DNA of 64,000 bases from JAUASW01 sp036880965 (lineage in GTDB: Bacteria; Pseudomonadota; Gammaproteobacteria; Burkholderiales; Burkholderiaceae_C), in the NCBI RefSeq assembly GCF_036880965.1, contig NZ_JBAJMV010000002.1, positions 124,001-188,000 of the forward strand. Direction: 5' to 3'. The notes beneath the pieces were generated by a model that was not told where the DNA came from, searched no databases, and saw only the letters and a list, made by a program, of their open reading frames with translations. The translations under genes and the position numbers were made by a program. Within the stretch, counting starts at the first letter, position 1, and the number at the start of each line of letters is the position of its first letter. Positions 42,689 to 51,163 of the stretch are shown here, piece after piece.

Positions 42689-43984
42689 ATGACGACTTCG
42701 ATTCCCAACACCGCAGACGCCGCTGAGAGCTCTGAAAACAAGCCCGGCACGGCCTGGCGGCTGATTTCTGAATTGCCCGCCGTGCTGGCGGCATGGCCCT
42801 GGCGCGAGAGCGTGCGCCTTCTGCAACTGCGTTTCCGGGAGGACCGGCTGGGCCTCACCGCTGGCAGTCTGACCTTCACCACGCTGATTTCGCTGGTGCC
42901 GCTGCTCACAGTGATGCTGGCCCTGTTCACGGCTTTCCCGATCTTTGCCTCCTTCCAGACGGCGCTGGAGAAGTACTTCCTGCAAAGCCTCATTCCCGAC
43001 AACATCGCGCGCCCGGTGATGCTGGCGCTGACCCAGTTCGCCGCCAAGGCCAATCGCCTGGGCCTGGTGGGCCTGATCTTTCTTGGCGCCACCGCGCTCA
43101 CCCTGATGCTGACCATCGACCGGACGCTCAATGTGATCTGGCGCGTCAAACGCCCGCGCCCGATTGCGCAGCGCGTGCTGGTCTACTGGGCGGCGCTGAC
43201 GCTCGGTCCCTTGCTGCTGGGCGGCAGTCTGGCCTTCACCAGCTATGCAATCTCTGCCGGCAAGGGCGTGGTCACCAAGATGCCCGGCGGCCTGGAGTCG
43301 CTGCTGAACACCATCGAGTTCGTCATCCTGACGCTGGGCGTGGCGGGGCTCTTCCACTATGTGCCCAACACCCATGTGCGCTGGCGCCATGCCTTGTCCG
43401 GCGGTGTATTCGTCGCCCTGGGCTTCAACGCCGCCAAGAGCCTCCTGGCCTGGTACATGAAACAGGTGCCCACCTATTCGACGCTCTACGGCGCCTTCGC
43501 CACTGTGCCGATCTTCCTGATCTGGATGTACCTGGGCTGGGTGATCGTGCTGGCGGGTGCGCTGCTGGCCGCCAATGCGCCGGCGCTGGCCGGGCGCATC
43601 CATCCGCGCCGCGAGACGGCGGGTTGGCAGCTGGGCCTGGGGCTGGATGCCTTGCGCATGCTGTGGCAGGCCCAGCAAGCTGGTGAGGGCGGCTTGAGCA
43701 GCCTCTCGCTGGCGCGGCGGCTGCGGGTTGATCCGCTGCAGCTAGAGCCCATCCTTGATTCCTTGCAGGAGCTTGACTGGCTTGGCCGGCTGGAAGAGGA
43801 GGGCGCGCAGCGCCTGGCGCTCCTGATCGCGCCGCAACAGGTGCGGGCCGAGCCCTTGCTCAAGGCCTTGCTGGCCGAGACAGGCGGGCCGCTGGCGCCG
43901 CTCTGGGCCCGATCAGACTGGCAGCGCTGCTCCTTGGCCGAACTCCTAGCTGTGCAGGACAACCAGCAGCGCGCTGGCGTTTGA
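42689..43984 (+). CDS. YihY/virulence-factor BrkB family membrane protein
   Basis: A 431-residue inner-membrane protein once misnamed RNase BN. The signature FREDRLGLTAGSLTFTTLISLVPLLTV and LWMYLGWVIVLAGALLAA-like segment (IFLIWMYLGWVIVLAGALL) are present, with six predicted helices. The C-terminal about 130 residues form a soluble winged-helix-like region (LSSLSLARRLRVDPLQLEPILDSL), common in betaproteobacterial members. Its 3' end overlaps the convergent regulator by 39 bases. Function unknown. Confidence 0.87.
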   Translation: MTTSIPNTADAAESSENKPGTAWRLISELPAVLAAWPWRESVRLLQLRFREDRLGLTAGSLTFTTLISLVPLLTVMLALFTAFPIFASFQTALEKYFLQSLIPDNIARPVMLALTQFAAKANRLGLVGLIFLGATALTLMLTIDRTLNVIWRVKRPRPIAQRVLVYWAALTLGPLLLGGSLAFTSYAISAGKGVVTKMPGGLESLLNTIEFVILTLGVAGLFHYVPNTHVRWRHALSGGVFVALGFNAAKSLLAWYMKQVPTYSTLYGAFATVPIFLIWMYLGWVIVLAGALLAANAPALAGRIHPRRETAGWQLGLGLDALRMLWQAQQAGEGGLSSLSLARRLRVDPLQLEPILDSLQELDWLGRLEEEGAQRLALLIAPQQVRAEPLLKALLAETGGPLAPLWARSDWQRCSLAELLAVQDNQQRAGV

Positions 43985-44524
43985 CTTGCCGCGGTTGCGG
44001 ATCGAATGCGGTCCGTCCACCGCGTAGCGGGCCGTCTCGCCGGCCTTCAGGACCTGGCTGTTGCCGCCGGCCGTCACTTCCAGCGAACCGCTGAGCACGC
44101 TCAGGTGCTCACGAGAACCCGGCTCATGCGCCGCTGATTCCAGCGAGCCGCCGGGCTGGACCGTCAGCTCATACCACTCGAACTGGCCAGCCAGGTCGAT
44201 GGGGCCGAGGATGCGCAAGGTGCAAAGCCCATCCGGGCTGCTGAGGCTGGGCGTGGCATGCGAGGCCACGGTCTCAATGGCCGGCGCCGCCGGTCGCTCG
44301 CCGCCGAGCAGCTCCGACAACTCCACCCGCAAGGCGTTCGCCAGACGCCAGACCACGGCCACGGTCGGATTGGCCTGGTTGCGTTCGATCTGCGAGAGCA
44401 TCGACTTGCTGACGCCGGCGCGGCGCGACAGCTCGTCCAGCGACAGGCCTTGGGCCTGGCGCAGCGCCTGCAAGGTGGCGCCCACGCGGGGAGGCTCGAG
44501 AACATCGGACGCGGGAATGGACAT
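43946..44524 (-). CDS. XRE-family regulator with cupin domain
   Basis: A 192-residue regulator. The N-terminal HTH_3 (about 17-70) is LQALRQAQGLSLDELSRRAGVSKSMLSQIERNQANPTV, and the C-terminal cupin (about 115-190) shows YELTVQPGGSLESAAHEPGSREHLSVLSGSLEV. Such proteins sense small ligands and regulate neighbouring amino-acid or amine catabolism genes. It is divergent from kbl with 96 bases between starts, containing the palindrome at 44565. It is the obvious candidate to control threonine degradation here. Confidence 0.88.
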   Translation of the reverse strand: MSIPASDVLEPPRVGATLQALRQAQGLSLDELSRRAGVSKSMLSQIERNQANPTVAVVWRLANALRVELSELLGGERPAAPAIETVASHATPSLSSPDGLCTLRILGPIDLAGQFEWYELTVQPGGSLESAAHEPGSREHLSVLSGSLEVTAGGNSQVLKAGETARYAVDGPHSIRNRGKSNASALLVVLHS

Positions 44525-44564
44525 GAGCTTGACCTTGAAAAGCAATTCCGTGATACTGCACGAA

Positions 44565-44582
44565 AGTTCGATATACCGAACT
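44565..44582. promoter_or_regulatory. Candidate operator for XRE-cupin regulator in kbl promoter
   Basis: The perfect inverted repeat AGTTCG-ATATAC-CGAACT lies midway between the regulator and kbl starts. It overlaps a -10-like GATATA (44570-44575). Dyad spacing of about one helical turn suits a dimeric HTH protein, and the neighbouring regulator is the natural candidate. Confidence 0.55.
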
Positions 44583-44620
44583 ACGTTCTGTTTAGTGAAT
44601 TGTGCACCAGGAGTGAGGCC

Positions 44621-45820
44621 ATGACCACAGCGTTCTACGAACATCTGCAGCAGGAGCTGCAAGCCATCCGCGAAGCCGGCCTCTACAAAAGCGAGCGCAT
44701 CATCACCACGCCGCAGGGTTCGCTGGTGCACACGGCAGACGGCCGCGACGTGATCAACCTCTGCGCCAACAATTACCTGGGCCTGTCTTCTCACCCGGCC
44801 GTGATCGAGGCAGCGCACGAGGCGCTGCGCACGCACGGCTACGGCCTTTCATCGGTGCGCTTCATCTGCGGCACGCAGGACCTGCACAAGACGCTGGAAC
44901 AGCGCCTTGCCAAATTCCTCGGCACCGAGGACACCATCCTCTACGCAGCAGCCTTTGACGCCAACGGCGGCCTGTTCGAGCCGCTGCTGGGTGAGCAGGA
45001 CGCCATCATCAGTGACGAGCTGAACCACGCCTCCATCATCGACGGCATCCGCCTGTGCAAGGCCAAGCGCTTCCGCTACAAGCACAACGACCTGGCCGAC
45101 CTGGAGCGTTGCCTAGAAGAAGCCAAGGCTGCTGGCGCCCGCTTCACCCTGGTGTTCACCGACGGCGTGTTCTCGATGGACGGCACCATCGCCCAGCTCG
45201 ACAAGATCCGCGAGATCTGTGACCGCTACGGCGCGCTGCTGGGCATCGACGAATGCCATGCCAGCGGCTTCCTGGGCAAGACCGGACGCGGCACGCATGA
45301 GTACCGCAATGTCTTTGGCAAGATCGACATCATCACCGGCACCCTGGGCAAGGCCCTGGGCGGCGCTTCGGGCGGCTTCACCACCGGCAAGCGCGAAGTG
45401 ATCGAGCTCTTGCGCCAGCGTTCGCGCCCCTATCTGTTCTCCAACACGGTGGCGCCGAGCATCGTTGGCGCCTCCATCGCCGTGCTGGACCTGCTGGAAG
45501 CATCGACCGAACTGCGCGACAAGCTCGAAGCCGACACCGCCTATTTCCGTGAAGCCATCCAGGCCGCCGGTTTCGAGATCAAGCCGGGCACGCACCCCAT
45601 CGTTCCCATCATGGTCTACGACGCGGTGTCGGCGCAGAAGCTCAGCGCCCGCCTGCTGGAGCTGGGTGTCTATGCCGTCGGCTTCTTCTTCCCGGTCGTG
45701 CCCAAGGGCCAGGCGCGCATCCGCGTGCAGGTCTCGGCCGGCCATTCGCGTGAGCAGCTGGAGAAGGCTGTCGCGGTGTTCGCGCAGGCTGGTCGCGACG
45801 TCGGTCTGATCAAGGGTTGA
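44621..45820 (+). CDS. kbl: Glycine C-acetyltransferase (2-amino-3-ketobutyrate CoA ligase)
   Basis: A 399-residue PLP enzyme that splits 2-amino-3-ketobutyrate with CoA into glycine and acetyl-CoA, the second step of threonine degradation. The PLP lysine is K244 in TGTLGKALGGASGG; CANNYLGLSSHP, DELNHASIIDG and DECHASGFLG are family motifs. The ATG has AGGAG upstream. The downstream gene, after a repeat, encodes the threonine dehydrogenase that makes its substrate. Confidence 0.96.
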   Translation: MTTAFYEHLQQELQAIREAGLYKSERIITTPQGSLVHTADGRDVINLCANNYLGLSSHPAVIEAAHEALRTHGYGLSSVRFICGTQDLHKTLEQRLAKFLGTEDTILYAAAFDANGGLFEPLLGEQDAIISDELNHASIIDGIRLCKAKRFRYKHNDLADLERCLEEAKAAGARFTLVFTDGVFSMDGTIAQLDKIREICDRYGALLGIDECHASGFLGKTGRGTHEYRNVFGKIDIITGTLGKALGGASGGFTTGKREVIELLRQRSRPYLFSNTVAPSIVGASIAVLDLLEASTELRDKLEADTAYFREAIQAAGFEIKPGTHPIVPIMVYDAVSAQKLSARLLELGVYAVGFFFPVVPKGQARIRVQVSAGHSREQLEKAVAVFAQAGRDVGLIKG

Positions 45821-45828
45821 GCTTTAGG

Positions 45829-45899
45829 CCCCCACGTTCCACTTCGTTTCACTGCCCCCCGAGGGGGCGCAGGCCTCCCTTGGGGCGGCCCTGCAGGAG
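45829..45899 (+). repeat. Intergenic repeat copy 3 (kbl-tdh), supplies ribosome site
   Basis: A 71-base element starting CCCCCACGTTCC, with palindromic core CCCCCCGAGGGGG, and ending GGGGCGGCCCTGCAGGAG. GGAG (45896-45899) lies 6 bases before the downstream ATG. It is the copy that best represents the family in this window, and it lies in a different operon from copies 1 and 2. Confidence 0.8.
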
Positions 45900-45905
45900 A
45901 CCTGA

Positions 45906-46859
45906 ATGACCACCAAGATCCTCATCATCGGCGCCAACGGCCAGATCGGCACCGAGCTGGCCGTGGAGCTGGCCCAGCGGCACGGCAATGCCAACGTGAT
46001 CACCAGCGACCTGGCGCCGGACGGCCGCGTGCCCTACCTGACGCACGAGATGCTGGACGTGACGGATGCTGCCGCACTGGCTGCGGTGGTCAAACGCCAC
46101 GCGATCACGCAGATCTATCTGCTGGCCGCAGCGCTTTCCGCCACCGGTGAAAAGCATCCGATGTGGGCCTGGGACCTGAACATGAAGGGTCTCCTGCACG
46201 TGCTGGAACTGGCCCGCACGCAGAAGCTCGAGCGCATCTTCTGGCCGAGCTCCATCGCCGCCTTCGGCCCTTCGACGCCGCAACTGAACACGCCGCAAAC
46301 CACGGTGATGGATCCGACCACGATCTACGGCATCTCCAAGCTGGCCGGTGAACGCTGGTGCGCCTGGTACCACGCCAAGCATGGCGTGGACGTGCGCAGC
46401 CTGCGTTATCCGGGCCTGATCAGCTACAAGACGCCGCCCGGCGGCGGCACGACCGACTACGCGATCGACATCTTCCACGGCGCGCTGAAGGCCGGCCGCT
46501 ACAGCTGCTTCCTGGAAGAGGGCCAGGCGCTGCCGATGATGTACATGCCCGACGCGCTGCGCGCCACCATCGAGCTGATGGAAGCGCCGGCCGAGAGCAT
46601 TCGCGAGCGCGGCTCCTACAACCTGAGCGGTTGCAGCTTCACGCCGGCCGAGATCGCGGCCGAGATCGCCCGCCAGGTGCCAGGCTTCGAGATCGAGTAC
46701 GCGCCCGACTTCCGCCAGGCCATCGCGGCGAGCTGGCCGCAGTCCATCGACGACAGCGCGGCTGCGCGCGACTGGGGCTGGAAGCCTGCCTTTGGTCTGG
46801 AAGCCATGGTCCGTGACATGCTGATGCATCTGCGCGAGCAGTTCGCCCAGAACAGCTGA
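45906..46859 (+). CDS. L-threonine 3-dehydrogenase, SDR/epimerase type
   Basis: A 317-residue NAD-dependent short-chain dehydrogenase of the extended (GalE-like) type. The Rossmann motif is IIGANGQIG (G9, G12, G15), and the catalytic pair is Y141 and K145 (YGISK). It resembles the metal-independent threonine dehydrogenases described from Cupriavidus necator and Flavobacterium. Pairing with kbl makes a two-step threonine-to-glycine route. It is unrelated to the zinc MDR-type Tdh of E. coli. Confidence 0.88.
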   Translation: MTTKILIIGANGQIGTELAVELAQRHGNANVITSDLAPDGRVPYLTHEMLDVTDAAALAAVVKRHAITQIYLLAAALSATGEKHPMWAWDLNMKGLLHVLELARTQKLERIFWPSSIAAFGPSTPQLNTPQTTVMDPTTIYGISKLAGERWCAWYHAKHGVDVRSLRYPGLISYKTPPGGGTTDYAIDIFHGALKAGRYSCFLEEGQALPMMYMPDALRATIELMEAPAESIRERGSYNLSGCSFTPAEIAAEIARQVPGFEIEYAPDFRQAIAASWPQSIDDSAAARDWGWKPAFGLEAMVRDMLMHLREQFAQNS

Positions 46860-46892
46860 GGCACGCGGCAGGCGACTGTTAAGCTGGCTCGC

Positions 46893-47753
46893 ATGCCAAA
46901 GTTCCCTTCCCGCTTGCGCCTTGCCGTCTTGCTGTCAGTTGCATTTCCAGCTGCCGTGCAAGCTGGGGAAGAACCGCCCAAGGGCAAGGGCGCCGAGGAT
47001 GCCGTCAGCAGTTCTTCTGCCGATGGTTTCCGCTACGTGCTGGGCCTGCGCGCGGCCTACCAGCCCGAGTTCATGGGCGCGCGCGACTACAAGGCATCGG
47101 CACGGCCAATCCTCTCTTTGCAGTGGGGCAAGTTCCGCCTCTCCTCCAGCGGCGCCAGCGCCGTGATGGGCTTCGGCCGTGAAGTGCAGGGCAGCGGCGC
47201 CAGCACCGACCTGCTGAGCCGGGACCGCATCAAGGTCAGCCTGTCGCTGCGCTTCGATGGCGGCCGAAGCAGCGACGACTCGCCACGCCTGGCTGGCTTG
47301 CCCGATGTGCGCAAGACCTTGCGGGCGCAGCTGTCCACGCGTTACAGCCTGGCAGATGATCTGAGCCTGGGGCTCACCTGGTCTGCCGACGTGCTGGGGC
47401 ATGGCGGCGGCTCGGTGGCCGGCCTCGGCCTGGGCTATCGCATCTATCGCGATGCCAAGACCGAATGGACCACCGGCGGTGGCGTCAGCTGGGGCAGCCG
47501 GCGCTACCAGCAAGCCTACTTCGGCGTCGCGCCGGAGGTGGCGCCGAACACCATCTATGCGGCCTACCAGCCGGGAAGCGGCCTGCGCGACGCCTATCTG
47601 GGCCTGGGCTGGACCTACGCGATCACGCACCACTGGATTGCCTTCAGCTCGGCCAGTGTCGGCCGCCTGCTGGGCCCCTCGGCCGACAGCCCCCTGGTGG
47701 AGCGCCGCAGTGCCGGCCAGGTCGCCTTCGGCCTCGCCTACCGCAGCCGCTGA
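46893..47753 (+). CDS. MipA/OmpV family outer-membrane protein
   Basis: A 286-residue protein with an N-terminal signal peptide (LRLAVLLSVAFPAAVQA, cut about residue 24) and a beta-rich body of alternating hydrophobic strands with FRYVLGLRAAYQPEFMGARDYKASARPILSLQWGKF, the hallmark of MipA/OmpV. Members are scaffolds linking murein synthases and hydrolases or osmo-responsive porin-like proteins. It lies 33 bases after the threonine dehydrogenase and ends 15 bases from the convergent S46 peptidase. Its exact role here is unknown. Confidence 0.85.
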   Translation: MPKFPSRLRLAVLLSVAFPAAVQAGEEPPKGKGAEDAVSSSSADGFRYVLGLRAAYQPEFMGARDYKASARPILSLQWGKFRLSSSGASAVMGFGREVQGSGASTDLLSRDRIKVSLSLRFDGGRSSDDSPRLAGLPDVRKTLRAQLSTRYSLADDLSLGLTWSADVLGHGGGSVAGLGLGYRIYRDAKTEWTTGGGVSWGSRRYQQAYFGVAPEVAPNTIYAAYQPGSGLRDAYLGLGWTYAITHHWIAFSSASVGRLLGPSADSPLVERRSAGQVAFGLAYRSR

Positions 47754-47768
47754 ATCAGCTCACTGCGA

Positions 47769-49922
47769 TCAACGGCGCGGCGCGCCCTTGATCGTCATTT
47801 CCTTCAGGAGGTTGTGGGCTCCATCGACCTCCTGCATCACCCACAGCATGTAGCGGATGTCGACATGGATGGCGCGCGTGATCGCGGTGTCGAAGTACCA
47901 GTCCTTGGTGACTGATTCGTAGGTCGAGTCGAAGTTCAGGCCCACCAGCTCGCCCTTGCTGTTCATCACCGCCGAGCCGGAATTGCCACCGGTGGTGTCC
48001 GCGCTGGACAGGAAGTTCACGGGCACGCTGCCCAGGGCAGCATCACGGTAGGCGCCAAAGCGCTTGGCTTGCACCGCATCTCGCAGGGCCTGGGGTGCGT
48101 TGAAAGGTGCCTGGCCGTTGTGTTTTTCCAGGATGCCTTCCACCTTGGTGAACGGGCCCTTGATGATGCCGTCGCGCGGCGTGTAGGGCGCGACGCTGCC
48201 GAAGGTCACGCGCAGTGTGGAGTTGGCATCTGGGTAGACCGGCTTGCCCTGCGATTTCTTGAAGGCAATGAAGGCCTGCATGTAGCGCGGAATGACGCGC
48301 TCCAGCGTGCCGTCCACCTCTTTGCGGCGCTGCTCCATGGCTTCGGCGAGGCCCTGGTTGGCCACGGCCAGGCGCAGGAACGGGTCCTCGGATTGCTCGA
48401 TGGCAGCAGCATCCTTGCTCAGCCAGGACAGGCGATTTGCCGTGGCATTCAGAAGCGTGTTGGCATAGAGCGCCGGCACGGCCTCTGCGGCGGGCAGCTT
48501 CGCGTCCAGGCCTTGTGGATGGGTGGCAGCCGGCAAGCGGGCATAGCGCTGCAGCGCTGCTTGCCAGCGCGCCTGGTCCACGGCCGGCACCAGGGATTGC
48601 TCCAGGCGTGTCAGGCGTGCCTTGATCAGTGCCTGGTCACGCTCCTGGTAGCCCAGTTCGCGTTCGGCATCCGGCTTCTTGCGCTCCAGCGCTGCGCGGT
48701 ACAGCGTGCGTGCGGCGCGGTACAGATCGCTCTGCGTGGCCACGGCCATCGCGAACTCCTGTTCGGTCAGCGCGATGTCTTCGGCAATCACGGCATCGAG
48801 CTCGGCCAGCAGCGTGGGCTCGCTGCCCGCACCGTTCTTGGCGAACCATTGGCGGAACTCGGCGTCCTGTGTGTCCTTGATCGCGGCGATGTCCTTGCGG
48901 GCAAAGCCGTCGATCAGGCCTTGCGTCTTCTTCATGCCGTTGTTGATGCTCTTGGCCACGGCGGCATAACGCACGGCCCACTCGGCATTGCCAGCGGTGG
49001 CCTGCGCGATCACGGCCAGGTCGGCCTGAGATTCCTGCACCCTGCGCGGGTAGCTCACATCGCGGGCCGCGCGGATCTCGACCGGCAGCTTGTAGCGGCT
49101 GGTTCGGCCCGGGTAGCCGGCCAGCAGGATCGGGTCGCCGTTCTTCAGGCCCGCGGCCGAGACGACCAGGAAGTCCTTGGAGTGATAGGGCACGTTGTCG
49201 GGCGAGGGGTCGGCCGGGCGCCCGTCCTTGCCCACATAGGCGCGCAGGAAGGCGAAGTCGCCGGTGTGGCGGGGCCATTCGAAGTTGTCCACGTCACCGC
49301 CGAAGTTGCCGATCTTGTCGGACGGCGCATAGACCAGGCGCACATCGCGGATCGCCAGCTGGCGGATGCGGTAGTACTCCAGCCCGCGATGGAAGCTGGG
49401 CACGGAGCAGCGGTAGGCCTTGTCCTGCTCGCATTCGGCGATCAGGGCCTTGATGCGGCTCTGGATCTGCTTGTGGCGTTCGGCACCTGCGAGCCTGGTG
49501 TCGAGCCCGCCGGTCACCTGGGCCGTGACGTTCTCGAGCTTGTCGGTCACATAGATGCGATCGCTCGCGCCGGCCGGCAGTTCCTCGGCCCGGGTCTTGG
49601 CCAGGAAGCCGTCGGCAATCAGGTTGCGCTTGGCACTGGAATTGCGCTGCACGGCGCCATAGGCGCAATGGTGATTGGTGACCACCAGGCCGGCATTGGA
49701 AACAAAGGAGGCCGAGCAACCGCCCAGCGAGACGATGGCGCTCATCGGGTGCTTGCCCAGGTCGGCCAGCTGCCTGGCCGGAATCGTGATGCCCAGCTGC
49801 TTCAGCTCTTTCTGGAGCTCGGGCAGCTGATAGGGCTGCCACTGGCCTTCATCGGCATGGGCGAGGGGTGCAGCCAGGGTGAGGCTGGCCAGCAGGGGAA
49901 AAAGGCGGGTACGACGGTTCAA
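47769..49922 (-). CDS. S46-family dipeptidyl-peptidase (DPP7/DPP11-like)
   Basis: A 717-residue exported serine exopeptidase that releases dipeptides from peptide N-termini. The signal peptide is MNRRTRLFPLLASLTLAAPLAHA. The chymotrypsin-like triad is VTNHHCAYGAVQ (H85), GGDVDNFEWPRH (about 208-219) and TTGGNSGSAV (S648). The start is TTG at 49920-49922: no ATG is available and the signal peptide begins there. DPP7 or DPP11 specificity depends on one residue after the GLNFD motif, here Ser-Thr-Tyr, which fits neither cleanly. Convergent with MipA. Confidence 0.88.
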   Translation of the reverse strand: MNRRTRLFPLLASLTLAAPLAHADEGQWQPYQLPELQKELKQLGITIPARQLADLGKHPMSAIVSLGGCSASFVSNAGLVVTNHHCAYGAVQRNSSAKRNLIADGFLAKTRAEELPAGASDRIYVTDKLENVTAQVTGGLDTRLAGAERHKQIQSRIKALIAECEQDKAYRCSVPSFHRGLEYYRIRQLAIRDVRLVYAPSDKIGNFGGDVDNFEWPRHTGDFAFLRAYVGKDGRPADPSPDNVPYHSKDFLVVSAAGLKNGDPILLAGYPGRTSRYKLPVEIRAARDVSYPRRVQESQADLAVIAQATAGNAEWAVRYAAVAKSINNGMKKTQGLIDGFARKDIAAIKDTQDAEFRQWFAKNGAGSEPTLLAELDAVIAEDIALTEQEFAMAVATQSDLYRAARTLYRAALERKKPDAERELGYQERDQALIKARLTRLEQSLVPAVDQARWQAALQRYARLPAATHPQGLDAKLPAAEAVPALYANTLLNATANRLSWLSKDAAAIEQSEDPFLRLAVANQGLAEAMEQRRKEVDGTLERVIPRYMQAFIAFKKSQGKPVYPDANSTLRVTFGSVAPYTPRDGIIKGPFTKVEGILEKHNGQAPFNAPQALRDAVQAKRFGAYRDAALGSVPVNFLSSADTTGGNSGSAVMNSKGELVGLNFDSTYESVTKDWYFDTAITRAIHVDIRYMLWVMQEVDGAHNLLKEMTIKGAPRR

Positions 49923-50028
49923 GATCAGGCTCTTTCGGGTGTCAAAGGAGGCTCAAGCCCGCCAGTTTGACACGGCCGGCGCAGCCTTACGATGCGCATG
50001 GGGCCGCCCAGCGCACCGGGCGCCGTGC

Positions 50029-50352
50029 TCAGAACGGGATCTTGCCGGTCCAGATGTCCTTGTACATGACCCAGTCGCCCATGAAGCTGTAGAGCGGGCG
50101 CGAGAACGAAGCCGGCTTGTTCTTCTCGAACACGAAGTGTCCGATCCAGGCACAGGCATAGCCACACAGCAGGCCCAGCGGCAGCCAGTACCACTGGCCG
50201 GTGTAGACCAGCAGGGCCAGGCAGGCCAGGCCGAGACTGCTGCCCAGGAAGTGCAGGCGCCGGCAGGTGGTGTTGCTGTGCTCGCCCAGATAGTAGGGAT
50301 AGAACTCGGCGAAGCTCGCCATCTGCTTCACGGCCTCGGTACTGCTGCTCAT
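50029..50352 (-). CDS. DUF962 / Mpo1-like membrane protein
   Basis: A 107-residue protein with the family start MASFAEFYPYYLGEHSNTTCRRLHFLGSS, two central hydrophobic segments and the HFVFEKNKPASFSRPLYSFMGDWVMY end. Yeast Mpo1 of this family is an iron(II) dioxygenase acting on 2-hydroxy fatty acids, with histidine ligands matching the H25, H34 and H52-type positions in this fold. Bacterial function is unproven. The three genes 50029-52452 run in the same direction. Confidence 0.8.
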   Translation of the reverse strand: MSSSTEAVKQMASFAEFYPYYLGEHSNTTCRRLHFLGSSLGLACLALLVYTGQWYWLPLGLLCGYACAWIGHFVFEKNKPASFSRPLYSFMGDWVMYKDIWTGKIPF

Positions 50353-50362
50353 GATGTGTCTT

Positions 50363-51163
50363 TCAGTTCAGGGCTTGTCTGACTGCATTCCAAACCGGAT
50401 CGGGCGCCTCGGCCATCAGTGAATGCCCGGCGCAAAGGCTGACGACGCGGGCCTTCAACGCCTGTGCCAGCGGCGCAGCCTGCCTGGGCGTGGTCATCTG
50501 ATCCTTGTCGCCGAGAATGAAGGTGGTGGGGCAGCTCACCTTTGCGGCGGCCTCAAGCCCACCGGCATAGGTATCGCACATCCGGAAGTCGTGCTCAAAC
50601 AGGTTCAGCTCGGTCTGCTTCGCCTGCATGCGGCGTTTCAGGGCGATCTCGCCGCCTTGCAGCCAGGCACCCGGGCCTGGGTAGGAGGGCTTGCTGGCCA
50701 TGCTTGCGAATGAGAAGGCGTTGACCATGTCGATGGCCTTCAAGGGCTCATCGCGCGCGGTGCTCAAGAGCGCTTCGGATACCTTCATCGGATAGGCCGT
50801 GCCCAGCATCACGAGCCGGCTGGCGCGCTCGGGCTGGCGCGACGCGGCTTCCAGGGCGATCAGCGAGCCCATGCTGTGCCCGGCCAGTGAAGCCTGCTGC
50901 ACGCCCGCGGCGTCGAGCAGCGCCCAGACCCAGTCCGCCGCTGCTTCCACGCTGGCGAGCACCGGCCCCGCGCTGCGGCCATGGCCTGGGAGGTCGATGG
51001 CGAGCACCGCATGGCCATGGTGGGCCAGTGAGCGCGCCAGCAGGGTCCAGACGCTGTGGTCGTTCAGGGCGCCATGAATCAGCACGACGCAGGGCAGGGC
51101 GGCATCGAAAGTCTTGCCGCCGGTGTAGGCGTAGGCCTCGCGGCCGTTGACGGTAATCTTCAT
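50363..51163 (-). CDS. Alpha/beta hydrolase
   Basis: A 266-residue hydrolase. The oxyanion region is VLIHGALNDHSVW, the nucleophile elbow AGHSMGSLIA (S97), the acid lies in ILGDKDQMT and the histidine in CAGHSLMAEAP. The substrate is unknown; in structure it resembles esterases and MenH-like enzymes. It overlaps metY by 4 bases (its ATG is at 51161-51163), so it is translationally coupled to it. Confidence 0.85.
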   Translation of the reverse strand: MKITVNGREAYAYTGGKTFDAALPCVVLIHGALNDHSVWTLLARSLAHHGHAVLAIDLPGHGRSAGPVLASVEAAADWVWALLDAAGVQQASLAGHSMGSLIALEAASRQPERASRLVMLGTAYPMKVSEALLSTARDEPLKAIDMVNAFSFASMASKPSYPGPGAWLQGGEIALKRRMQAKQTELNLFEHDFRMCDTYAGGLEAAAKVSCPTTFILGDKDQMTTPRQAAPLAQALKARVVSLCAGHSLMAEAPDPVWNAVRQALN

